The translations under genes and the position numbers were made by a program. This document shows positions 44,377 to 56,836 of a stretch of DNA of 64,000 nt, in pieces. The stretch spans positions 124,001-188,000 of the forward strand of contig JASJFT010000081.1 of the NCBI GenBank assembly GCA_030770425.1, given 5' to 3'. Below the pieces are notes generated by a model. It worked only from the letters and a program-made list of their open reading frames with translations, searched no databases and had not been told where the DNA came from. The stretch comes from Darksidea phi. Lineage: Eukaryota; Ascomycota; Dothideomycetes; Pleosporales; Lentitheciaceae. Positions within the stretch are counted from its first letter, which is position 1, and each line of letters opens with the position of its first letter.

Positions 44377-45716
44377 AGGAAACCACTCAAACGGCTATTG
44401 CCTAATGGAGTAGTGTTCCTGACTCTACATCAAGAATGTTTCATTAGACGCCTACGCAAAATTTCGTGAGCATATGCATATCCCTTGAATGATGGCTGTC
44501 CGCTGGCTGTAGCCTCGGTTGCTTCTTCGGAACGCATCAAAATAAAGGGAAGACGAGCCTCCATAAAAGACGGCGGAACAAGTTGGAAGTGGACTAAGTA
44601 CAATAGTAGCGGAATGTAGGGGCGACGATTGTTCGCCATCATCAGCATCAGCCTGGAGCTTTGACGTAGTACTGAAGCTAAAGCGCTCGTAAAGATTGGC
44701 ATGCTTCAAGCCACTGTGATACGAACACGAGCGCACCTAACTTCTTATTGGATACCGGGTTATATCCGACGATGAATGCATCAGAATAGTAGGCATTGGT
44801 CTATGTCTCAGGTATTTTCTTAATGGTGGAGATTACTGTTGGAGAAGATGCTAAGTATGGCGTCGTTTCACGTGGTTCCGATATCTAAGCCACGTTTTCA
44901 CACGCGTTGACTGTCTTGCTATTCGGCCCAGCATGTCAGAAAAACAGAGCACTTTTTTTTAAATAAAGTCACATATCACCGAATGCTGATTTGATGTTGG
45001 ATCTTTGAAATATGGCGAGCGGTTGATAGCATAAGACTTGCGTTTCGGTCCAAAACCTTTCTGGACTACCGCCGATCCCTCAGCGACGCGCAGGCCTATC
45101 CACCTACCCGCACCTCCTTATCATCATTGCTCAATGAAGAACATCAAGTGCATTCTGAATTATAATCTACAACCATTAACATAACTCCTTGTGTCCAAAA
45201 AGGCAGGAAAGGCTCCGGAGATGTATTGGAGCGTCAACGCTCCACCATCAAATTGACCTCTTATTCCAACTGTTTGTTGCCTTGTCTTCGCACAAATGGC
45301 GTTTCCGCTGGTTTGTGCAGGGGTGCTCTTACGCTAGCCCTGCTATCGCGCGTCTGAGCGTGCTCATGGTTTCATGGCTTTGAAGGTATGGTGCACTGCT
45401 ACCTTAGGTATACGCCCGCTTTCTGGAGTGAAGAATGCCGGTAGTCAAAGATGGGCGGCTCATGTTCCTCAGTCGTTCGACTCCAGTTTTTACACTCTTC
45501 GGTCCTCGATGAATGCCCAAAGTTTAGGTCGGCGTTTGTGAGTGGTATGTGTTGCGCTGGGCTCGGCTACTAGAGTAAGAAAAGCAGTCGGATGGAACCA
45601 AGGCGCTACACAATGACTGGCTTTGCGCAGCTGGGAGATGTAATACCGGTCCCGGGCCATGTTAGCGCATCGCATGGATAAACGAACAGTACAATAAAGG
45701 CAATCCGCTCAATGTT

Positions 45717-45867
45717 ATCGAATTAGTAGCAGCCATTGCGTCGTCAAACTTGCGGAATAACCCAAAAAGGTGACATGGAAAGGTATTCCATCTCGAATAC
45801 CTTAAACGCAAGCAGGTTGTGGGTTGCAGTCGTTGCCTGAGGCTCACGTCACGGCACGACTGCGACC
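45717..45867 (-). repeat. Dispersed repeat R2, copy B (inverted)
   Basis: The reverse complement matches 40524-40678, including GCCGTGACGTGA, GACTGCAACC, TTGCGTTT and GGTTATTCCGC. The first 33 bases (from ATCGAATTAGTAGCAGCC) also resemble 48092-48124, where they lie inside an ankyrin-like coding remnant. Confidence 0.65.
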
Positions 45868-46522
45868 GCTCCATGTTATTTCGACTTTTAACAACGACAA
45901 CAAGCGCCACATTCGCCGCTTCAGCACGATTTCACAAGCCACTAACTCTATAAAACTTGTCACGCGTAATTATTCGCATTTGATTAAGGGAACATACACT
46001 GACATAAACAGGCTCACCTCCACCTCGGACTCGGTTAGTAGGAAAAAGATGATTGTCCAATTACTAATACTGGAAATGATCTCGTAGACGATCAGTCCGA
46101 CTTAGCTATTCCCGGTGGAGGCCAAGGAGCCACACAGGGGCGAGTCTAAGTTGTTATTTCTAGAATCAGTGTTGATCCCGGTAGGTGCAGCAAAGACCAG
46201 TGGATGCGGGGTCGCCGAGGGGCTGGCCACTGCACAGCCCCACTAAATGCTGCTGCCTAGTGACGCGAAAAGTTTGCCAGCGCGAACCAATACGCTCAAC
46301 GATCGACCGTGGGCTCCTGAATTTACGCTTTCATTCCGGCGAGGGAAGTGTGGTAGGGGCGTATGGAAGGCTCATTGGCTGTTTTTGCTAAGCCGTCAAC
46401 TGCATGTAATCACAACCCATCGCGACGAAGTTTACGACAACCTCCATCATATCCATTCAGTGATTCCCCAAGCCATTCCCCTCCGAGGTCGCGGACACGG
46501 ACATGTTTCTCCTAACATCCCC

Positions 46523-47593
46523 TCAGAGCTGAACTTCATTGACCATTGCTTCACCTTTCAGCCCCGCAAGTAAGTTCTTGACCGACTCCTCCGCCATTTG
46601 CGCTCGTGTTTCAATGTTTGCCGACCCGATGTGTGGCACCAAAACGCAGCGTGGCTGTTTTAACAGTGGGTGGTCGGCCTGTATGTTTGGCTCGTTCTCG
46701 ATGACATCGAGCCCAGCGCCGAAGATTTGTTCGTTCTGTAGAGCGTCCACAAGCGCGTTTGTATCGATGACCGGGCCACGAGCGATGTTGACAATGACCG
46801 CAAGCTTCTTCATCTTAGTAAAGAAGTCCGCATTAACAAGATGGGTCGTGCTTGGTGTCAGCGAGCATCCAACGACTACTACGTCGCTTTCGCTGGCTAA
46901 TTGCTCCCAGCTCTTTGCTGGCTCGATGGGTATTGTTCCTTCCCTGATTAAGCCAAAATGATCCTCTTTAGCTTGCTGCCCCGGGTTTGAAGTGAGATAG
47001 ATTGCCCGTTTGATTCCGAACGGCAACAGTCTCTGCAAGCTCGCCTGAGCAATCCTTCCAAACCCCAAGAATCCCACCGTTGTTCTACTAATTTGAGGAC
47101 CCGTCATCAACAAGGGATGCCATGGCATCTGGGGCCACTCGCCTTTAATCACTTTACTCATCGACTCGCCCGCTCTCCGCTGCGCCATCAAAATCAACAT
47201 AACAGTCAGATCAGCCACAGCATCGGTGAGCGCTGTTGGTGTGTAGCCGAGCCGGATGTTGCGTTTCTTCAGGGCGTTGCAGTCTACATGGTCTGTGCCC
47301 ACAGAGAAGGAGGCGATGGCTTTGAGCTGGTGTCCTGCGGTCTCAAGCAGTTCTTCGTCTACTTTATCATTGAGCATGACGAGGATCCCGCTCGCGCCCT
47401 TGACGTTGGAAAGGAGCCATGAGCGTTCGCAGGGCTGCGGTATCAATTAGAATATATCGAAGCGCCAACCGAGTCGCAAACTCACTTTTTCAGACTCCCA
47501 TTGTACAATTTCAAGATTGTTGTTTGCATTCAAGAGTGTCTGCGCTCCTTCAATGAGCTGTCGCGTCACGACTACTTTTGTCTTCTGCGACAT
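46523..47593 (-). CDS. D-isomer-specific 2-hydroxyacid dehydrogenase (glyoxylate/hydroxypyruvate reductase-like)
   Basis: Exon 1 is 47593-47486 (MSQKTKVVVTRQLIEGAQTL) and exon 2 is 47434-46523, 339 aa. The 51-nt intron has GTGAGT, TCTAAT and GCAG, phase 0. The family pattern is complete. The Rossmann NAD(P)-binding motif is VGFLGFGRIAQ. SVGTDHVD sits in the substrate domain. The catalytic Arg is in VNIARGPVID, the Glu in GAGLDVIENEP and the His in PHIGSANIETR. The enzymes reduce 2-keto acids such as glyoxylate or hydroxypyruvate in the cytosol. The second glycine pair of the Rossmann motif reads RIA where most members have RIG, a tolerated change. No targeting peptide. Confidence 0.9.
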
Positions 47594-48014
47594 TGTTGAA
47601 GATGGCGGGGCAGCCGAGATCGGAGCGGGGTGTAAATCTCAGATTGCGCCTCACGGTTAGTTGAAAGAATGAACGATAAGAGTTGGCTCTCAGCGCGATG
47701 ATTCTTTTTGATATTGAAAGTTGTACGCAATGTATGGGTCGGATATTGGAGGAAATCCATCGCGTTATCTTGGGCCGAGCTTGCCGCCGACAAACGCTAG
47801 GCGGACCCACATCCGAACCCCACAGCTACGATCCCCTATGATGAATTGAGTACCCAAACATCAAACGAAGATTAGGAGATGCAGCAAATCGCGGGCTCGT
47901 TGGGCATCAAAGCCTAAGATGAAATAAGAAACGATGACGCCGATTACCGCTTACCCAAATCAAAGGCTCCCATTCCTTCACCACGTCTATCCCACCGTGC
48001 TTTCTACTTAGTCG
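47594..48014. other. Promoter of the dehydrogenase and spacer
   Basis: No independent gene is supported. Confidence 0.45.
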
Positions 48015-48817
48015 CTAGAATAAAGCTCCCGCTCTTGCGTCATGATGCGTCTCGCAATTGGTTTTCTCCTTCCAATCTATGTTCATAACAAGTTTGACCA
48101 CGCGATGGCTGCTACTCATTCGATCTATCTCCACTCCGTTATCTACCAACACCTTGATAATCTCAAACCCAGCGTTCGGTATCCGTTCTCTGTAGTCTTT
48201 AAATCTTTTCGGTACTCTTTTAGGCTTTGGGATATTATATTCCATCGCTCCTCCAGCAGCTGTCGCACTGGAAATGCGTTTCGCAGGCATACGCCACGTC
48301 CAATGCCACTCGGGCCCAAATGCAAATTTATTATCTACATCCTCCGGCTCGCCAATTAGCTCCTCGATCTGTTCCACGCCTTTTTTTTAGACCATTTTCA
48401 ATATGCGGCATCCCATGCACGCGCGTTTACGTTATGCGCCCCGCATCCACAAGTAATTTAATTGTTTTCATACGTTCCATAAAATCGTGCCCTCGCATTG
48501 CTCGCATGGGGCTCCGGCTTGTAGTTCACTGGGAAAGATATGGCGCGGTCCACAGTGCGAGGAAAGGTTTCGAGGTTGGCGCCCTGGCCGATACAGCGCC
48601 ATTAGATTGACATTGTTGTCTCGAGCTGTTGACAATAGTGCAGAGCTACCATATTGATAATTCCCTGCGGCGGCAATGAAACCTCCAAGAAGCTGGAGAA
48701 GATGATGGTTTGTTCGGAACAAGTTGATGCTGTCGGACTAGGGGCTGAGTGATTCTGCAATGAGGACGAGTTCGTTATGAAGACTAAGAAGAAGAGCCAT
48801 CGCTTTATGCTAGTCAT
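48015..48817 (-). pseudogene. Ankyrin-repeat gene debris
   Basis: Minus-strand fragments resemble ankyrin repeats in several frames. They are AAAGNYQYGSSALL (about 48680), MKTIKLLVDAG (about 48480) and AGFEIIKVLVDNGVEID (about 48170), the last inside a 120-codon frame ending at 48015. Stops and frame changes separate them. Ankyrin proteins with NACHT or HET partners are common in fungi; no such partner domain is visible here. Confidence 0.45.
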
Positions 48818-49456
48818 AACAATAAGTCGTGTATATGATGACTATGTGAGCTATAGAAATAAGGGCTATGCTTGATTGTTGGCGATTCGCCATTGAGACG
48901 AGAGGATGAGGTTCAGCTGAAGAACGCTTACCATGAAGCGCAGGTCCTTTCGCTTACGCTACCGACACAATCTTCATCAGTGTTCGCCTTCGTAGCTATT
49001 ACGATGCGAAGCTTCTTGCATATTCACAATTTCCCTTAGCATATGTTCATATTTGTAATTGTGCTTCGTTTCAACTATCCTTCGGCTCCGACATTGTGCA
49101 AATTCAGCAAACTTTCGAACTATATTTTTTCGCTCTTATACCCTTAGGCGATATGGAGCAATTTTGACATGTCCACGGGTAGGTTACAGATGGTGTTATC
49201 CACGAACAATTCACAATGACGAAAGGATGTTTCGCATTGTTGAATCCCGGAGGGCCGAGCAAGTGCCACTCGATCTTCTTAAACCATTCTCTTCACCAAT
49301 ACCTCTTCAAACCTATAAACAATCGCTAGAACTGCAAACATTAATTTCCTAGTATCTTTTACACACAGATCACGACCACATACCATATCGTTTCTTCGCT
49401 CATATAATTCAAAAAGAGACCTTTCGAACATACAATTATTGACCTAGTTCTTCAGC
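48818..49456. other. Spacer and upstream region of the gene at 49457
   Basis: No coding frame supported. Confidence 0.4.
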
Positions 49457-50278
49457 ATGGATCAGAATTGTCCTCGACAATCTGATAACCCAAAAGACCG
49501 TGCCTCGAGCCAAGCTCAAGCTCAAGCCCAAGAACAAATTCATCGGCCAATTCATCAGACACACTCTTCCGAGAGTCAGTCTTCTGGAGCACAGCCTCCT
49601 AGGGTTCAACCACCAAAGGAATCACTAGAATCGACCAGCCCTCCTCCACCACAAATAGGCACAACGGTGCCACAAAGGTTGCCGACGCAGTCTCTAGCAT
49701 CCGTCCAACCGCATCCTGCACCACGTCCAAGCACACCGCGCCGAAAAATCATCACTAACCCAATGGTACCACCTCCTCCCCGCCGTGGAAGGACAGCTCG
49801 AATCATCCCAAATGATGACATGGAACGCGATGTAAGCCCATCAGAGAAGGCACTCGCTCGTCGTAAAACTCGACGGTTGCAAAGGGCACACGCTCAGCAT
49901 CCCCAGCCGGACACCCCAGCTCCGCAGCAAAATTGGGTGAGTAGGATAATAACCGGAAAGGACAGCGGGGTCAATGAAGGAGAGAATGGTTCTAGCACCC
50001 AATATGGTCTTGGTGAAGAGGATGTCGCGGAAGACGAGAATTACGAGCCCAGTGAGGACGATATTGTGCCAGACAACTCAGATGCTATCTCGAATGAGCC
50101 CACCGTTACGGTCTCGCGAACAGTGACGACTCGAGTTACCATCACATTCCGCAAGCAGATTAGAGAGACACGCAGCAGTCTGAAGCGGAAGGGTTCGACC
50201 ATAGAGCGCGAAGAACCGTCAAAGTCCCTAAAGAAATCTGATCAGAAAGATGAAGGCTCTGTGGCCGACGATGCCTAG
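49457..50278 (+). CDS. Hypothetical protein, 273 aa, disordered, basic C-terminus
   Basis: One intact exon starting CAGCATGGATC. The first 130 residues are Q-, S- and P-rich (SSQAQAQAQEQIHRPIHQ, TSPPPPQIGT) with PRRGRTARIIPNDDMER. A basic patch KALARRKTRRLQRAHAQ, an acidic segment EEDVAEDENYEPSEDDI, and a Thr/Val-rich strand TVSRTVTTRVTITFRKQI follow. The end is lysine-rich. It looks like a nuclear or chromatin-linked disordered protein. No domain recognised. Similar in flavour to the four genes at 16.7-25.6 kb. Confidence 0.55.
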   Translation: MDQNCPRQSDNPKDRASSQAQAQAQEQIHRPIHQTHSSESQSSGAQPPRVQPPKESLESTSPPPPQIGTTVPQRLPTQSLASVQPHPAPRPSTPRRKIITNPMVPPPPRRGRTARIIPNDDMERDVSPSEKALARRKTRRLQRAHAQHPQPDTPAPQQNWVSRIITGKDSGVNEGENGSSTQYGLGEEDVAEDENYEPSEDDIVPDNSDAISNEPTVTVSRTVTTRVTITFRKQIRETRSSLKRKGSTIEREEPSKSLKKSDQKDEGSVADDA

Positions 50279-50742
50279 AGAAAAGGTAGAGATGATAAGT
50301 CTCCTTCACCGCGACCGGATGAGTAGGTTGTCAAACTAGCCTACCGTGCCACCTGAGCGTCTCAGATGGCAAATTAGGACAAAACAACCAGCAATGTAGA
50401 TTGGAGAAGTGTAACTTTGCAAGAAGCACGAGCAGCCGATGTGGGATAGCTCGACCGTGAGAGACGGCTAGGGAGGAAGAAACGCGTTCAACCATGGATG
50501 ATAACATGGATAGGATTGTATACGGCATGATCGAACGGTCGTGCGCTCCAGACATGATACACGATGGGCTAATGTAAATCCTTAACAATATCACAAATTT
50601 GCATATATATGTTCGCACATGCGCACAAAAGACTATGTAGTCTCTTGCTATCGACACATCTCCGGGCACATTTAGATTCTACCACAAGAGTATCGAGACC
50701 GACCCAACACGACTGACCTAATCACTCTCCACTAGCACTCCT
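50279..50742. other. Convergent spacer
   Basis: The 3' regions of two converging genes; no feature seen. Confidence 0.45.
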
Positions 50743-52760
<2,018 letters not shown>

Positions 52761-53242
52761 CGTAGTCGACAGCTTTGACGCTTGCTAATCCGCAGGCTAT
52801 CCCAATCCGATGCCACGAGAATTGCTGTATAGTTGACGGATAAAGGACTTTGTGCCTCAGAAGCGCACGTCATGAATTTTGTGGGCGGGTCTACTACAAT
52901 GCAGGCGAAATACACGTCGGGAGATGCACTACTGGAAACAGTTCCAATAGGCGACTCCCCATCTCTTGATGCTCGTACGTTGCTCGTGATGACGTTCTTT
53001 GCGGAGTGCTGTCCTGCGCGGTACGATGTTCGTTTTGATCACGGCCCCAATAAACGCGGCCGTTATCAGCGTTGATTGGCTGTCGCTAACTGCACGAAAA
53101 CTTGAAAGCTACGTCACACGTCACACACCTCGCGGAGACAACAACCTAGCCTGCAACAAGCAGATAAGGTAAAACCCATCGCTATATCTCCAAAGCCTCC
53201 TTCCCAACCCTTAACCGCCATACTTGATCTTACCTTCCCCTC
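52761..53242. promoter_or_regulatory. Divergent promoter between the maltase and a membrane-protein gene
   Basis: 482 bases separate the two start codons. A CCAAT-type element (GATTGGCT at about 53075) is present, with a CT-rich stretch before the plus-strand start. No TATA box is obvious. Confidence 0.4.
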
Positions 53243-54096
53243 ATGCTTCGCAATACCGCGCCCCAATCCTCCCGACAATCCTCCCGAGCCATGACACAGG
53301 ACGTCGAGAACCCACGTAACGAGCAGACACCACTGCTCGACGAGCATATCAACCCGTCTAAACAGAAAGAGACGCGCTCCGGCTTGCTACTGCTCCTAAA
53401 CTTCTTCATGGGTGGCATTTACGCGCCAGATGCTTCTACCTACGACCCGATTGAGATCCTGCTTAACGCCGAGGATGTAGAGGAGAGAGACCGGTTGACG
53501 GAGAAGTGGAAAGATAGTCGATTGAACGAGCTGGGTTTTGTGGGCGTTGTAGCCGCTCTCCTCGCCGGCGTTCTAACCTCGACTGGGTCCTGGCCTGAAA
53601 TCCTGCCGAATGGCCAGCAATCTCCTTGGCCCGTCCGTACTTCCTGGTACTGCGGCATCATCTTATCCCTTTTCAGCCTGCTCACAGCGGCCGACCAGAC
53701 CGTGCGCCTCTACCGCCTCTCCTCCCATCGCGATGGTCACCGAAATCTCCGCAGACTTCTGGCCAAGCCGAAGTCAATAAGCAATGGTGGTCGGCTACGA
53801 CCTAGTACGGGACAGATATATACGTGGCAGATGCCTGTCATGTTTCTGACAACCGCGACAATCTGTATGATTGTGGGCATGTTCTTACATGTTTGGAGTG
53901 CGACGAGGCATTTGGAGCACGAGCACTGGTGGACTCAGGACTCGAAGGTGCGTCCCATGAGTTGCTACTTGCCGAAAGTCACTAACATGAATTCTCTCAG
54001 GTCGCTCTCACGTTCACTATTGTTGCACTTGTATCAATTGTTGTCTTCTTCGCTGGTCAAATCTCACTATATTCGCCGGGCTTCACGGACGACTAG
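53243..54096 (+). CDS. Integral membrane protein of unknown function
   Basis: Exons 53243-53947 and 54001-54096, 266 aa. The intron has GTGCGT, CACTAAC and CTCAG. The N-terminus is soluble (residues 1-45, QTPLLDEH). Hydrophobic segments lie at about 98-115 (GFVGVVAALLAGVLTS), 132-152 (YCGIILSLFSLLTAA), 195-220 (MPVMFLTTATICMIVGMFLH) and 236-254 in exon 2 (FTIVALVSIVVFFAG), so four spans. It resembles a fungal family of small four-span proteins without an assigned role. It shares a divergent promoter region with the maltase gene. Confidence 0.75.
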
Positions 54097-54850
54097 GATA
54101 GCATATTCCGAGGCTCATGCCCTGAACCAATGAAACACAACGTTGATCGAGGATAAAATACCCTTCCTAGCATGCCCCTCTCCTCGTTCCATTTATTCAC
54201 ACAAATCTTCAAGCTTACAGAAGTCGTGCATCATGGTAGTTTTTGTTATTACGAATTCAAACAACATCTCATGCGGTATAATGAGATTAAGCCTATTGAA
54301 AGCTATCTACTCTCCATAGACCTCCTCCCTAGCAACAAGGATGGCCTAGATGAAGATCCTTAGAATCAAGAATGGGTAGACGATGTTGACCAGTCGAGGT
54401 GACTGCAACAACTCCGGCTTAATAGAATTGCTTTGGGAATACTGGGGCCCAAGTTTAATGTTGAATCTGCTATCATGGGAATTGTGAGGGTTAACATTTT
54501 CAGGGGCTTCCTCCGGACAGTCCTAACGGTTGCATATGCCATTGTCACTCCACAACTTGGAGTTTCCATTCATTCGGTTTCCCACACACAACTCGTGAAT
54601 GAACATACAAAGTTCACCATCATAATGCGCATTCACCGATATTTTCCACTTGACTTGATATATGACTAAAACAATTTTTTTGTATGTTTACTGTATAACG
54701 AGGGTGATGCCGGAATGCTTCGATCCAAGCCACTCAAAACGATGCCAGTAACGTGCTATACAGGCTAGGCACGAACGCGAAGCCTTGGTTCCCATGATGG
54801 ACCTCCACCTTGCGTATAGTGGGGCTATGACGCGTCAGTCATGGACAGCA
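54097..54850. other. Spacer, no supported gene
   Basis: Two frames of 63-78 codons occur without motifs. Confidence 0.4.
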
Positions 54851-55489
54851 TTAGAGGGGAGACGTCGCCATCGGTTGCTTAAGATATTAGCATATTTTCT
54901 CTACAAATAAAAAGCGATTTCTTACCGGACCAAGGCGCTCGAGAAGCTCCTTGATAGACTTGAGAACCTTGTTTCCCACTGGAGTATGCGCCTCGTTGAA
55001 TATCTGCATAGTGGTCGTCATGCTCTCCGGTTCCCATTTCTTGTAGTACTCAATCACCTCGGCACCGATCTTGGCCCACTCATTCTGGATGCGATGCTGC
55101 AACGCGATGATGGCGTTCCCAAACGCCATGATTTGCTCTTGGCTGCGCTCTTCATCTTTCTTCTTGCGCTCATTGCGGAGAGCGATGTTCAGACCCAGGG
55201 CGTAGTCTTTGTTGCTGGCTGCCATGGCGGAGAACTCGCGTACCGTTTTCAAGATTTTTTTCGTAGCAGAGATTTTTGCCTTGATGGAGGGACGATTACT
55301 GGGATCGAGTAGGCCGAATCCGGCCGCCATCTTCATCCTTTCGCTGTCGCGGATGCTGGATTCGCATCGGTCGATTTGTATCTCGCTAGCCATGATGACG
55401 ACATCTTGGTACTTAAGTATGTCGACTAGACGCAAGAACGAGTTTTCCGATGAAGTCATTGGCTTGGCTTGCTGAGAGTTGGGCGGCAT
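54851..55489 (-). CDS. Hypothetical coiled-coil protein, about 196-200 aa
   Basis: Start at 55489. The frame is open to 54887 (200 aa), but a GTAAGA donor at 54925, a GCTAAT branch point and a TTAAG acceptor at 54878 suggest splicing to a nine-codon last exon (54877-54851; QPMATSPL) and a 196-aa product. The protein is highly helical with long charged coiled coils (about residues 85-165: ALRNERKKKDEERSQEQIMA, IQNEWAKIGAEVIEYYKKWE). There is no signal peptide or membrane span. Family not recognised; a BAR-like or filament-associated role would be speculation. Confidence 0.55.
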
Positions 55490-55881
55490 CGTAGTGGACT
55501 GGTTCTCGTGTGGTGGGCGTCAGTCACTTAGGCTTTTGGTATAGTGGAACGAGGAGTACAGATTGTTCTCCGTGTTATTGAGATGGAAAGGAAGGGAGCG
55601 GATGAGTCTGTAGAAGTGGGAGGCGGTGAGTATTGGCGTGCCGAGTGGGCGCTACGGGTGCCTGCATATAAACGAGGTTCTATCAACGCGACTACCGACG
55701 TGCTTCCACACAGCCCCAAGGGATAGCTCTCTATTCTACGACGTTTCCCTATGCGCTTGCATGCTTAGGTATCGAAAATAGAGGAGTTGGACATTCTAGC
55801 TAGCGTTTCCGGTGAATTACCAGAGGTCACTCAGCCAGAAAGCTTTTCGGCATAAGCTCGTTCCATGCCATCATTCCCACC

Positions 55882-56242
55882 ATGGACGTAGAACTCGCCA
55901 AAAAAACGTAAGCTATCTATCGGTCACTTTTAGCACAACTAGGTTATGCTTTAGTGCTCTAGATGTGCGAGTGCGGTTGGCGAGGCCGCTTGCCGCGTCT
56001 TATTACGGGTGGGTTACTTTCGACTGACTGCTACTCTCTGGCTTATTTTTCTGCTCTATGTTTGATGCAGAACAAATGATAGGTTCTACAGGATTCTTGA
56101 AGAAGAGGGTCCCTGGACACTAGTCATTGGAGCGGATGTAAGCATCGCTCTTGCCGCGCTCATGGCTCTACTCAACCATCGATCGTTCCACTCTTATGAC
56201 GAGATCGGTATTCGGTCAGTGCGGAAGATGGCAAGGATATAA
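55882..56242 (+). CDS. Small three-exon gene, 83 aa, one possible membrane span
   Basis: Exons 55882-55907, 55955-56008 and 56071-56242. Introns are 47 and 62 nt with GTAAGC/GTGGGT donors and TTTAG/TGCAG acceptors, and phases close exactly. The product begins MDVELAKKTALDVRVRLARP, passes ASYYGTNDRFYRILEEEG, then has a hydrophobic segment WTLVIGADVSIALAALMALL and a basic tail (GIRSVRKMARI). ATG context CACCATGG is ideal. Each exon is short, so the gene does not stand out as a long open frame. No family recognised. Ribosomal or mitochondrial small membrane protein are possibilities only. Confidence 0.55.
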
Positions 56243-56836
56243 GATGCGAGAAAAAATGGTCAATATTTGCCTGGGAAGAAGGGCGATATTGGTAGGCAGC
56301 TGCCCAGGATAAATGGAGAGAATTGATCGCTTGGTGGCGAAGACCCGCTGCGAGTCTCGTGATGAGACTCACGAGAGAGGTGTACAGAACCCGGCACAAA
56401 CTGCACTGCCCTAGGGCGAGGTGTTGGTAAGAAAAAGGAACGAAGAAGTGGATGATGAGGAAGACTCTAGATCCCAAACGCATGTCCGCAAGACGTTCTG
56501 AGATTGGGAAAAGATCGATGCAAATCTACTTGAAAGTGGTAATTGAAAGGTATAAATCCACTTTGGAATATTGTAAGTTATTATTCGCGGAATATTGGTA
56601 ATCAACATTTCATTCTCTAGTCCGTTGTAGAGTTCACAAAGCAGCTTTTCCCCACTGCACTGCCTGCTTCTCCTTCCATGATTTACTGTCTAGCCTACCA
56701 AGGCTTCAAGCGTGCCCCATCCACTTACATGAGCTCGCGCTGACTGGTATCAACAGATTTCATATCTTCCTAACCTGGTTTAGAATAGAATCATAATTAT
56801 GAAAACCTAGCAAGAGAGGTTTGATAGCCCACCCCC
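56243..56836. other. Spacer between convergent genes
   Basis: No supported feature. Confidence 0.45.

Larger units (their letters stand above)
42493..46522. other. Gene-poor region with repeats
   Basis: Apart from repeat R1 copy 4, a 50-aa ORF and repeat R2 copy B, I see no supported gene. A short AAAAG tandem run lies at about 42833-42851. Scattered frames of 60-95 codons lack motifs. Confidence 0.4.
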
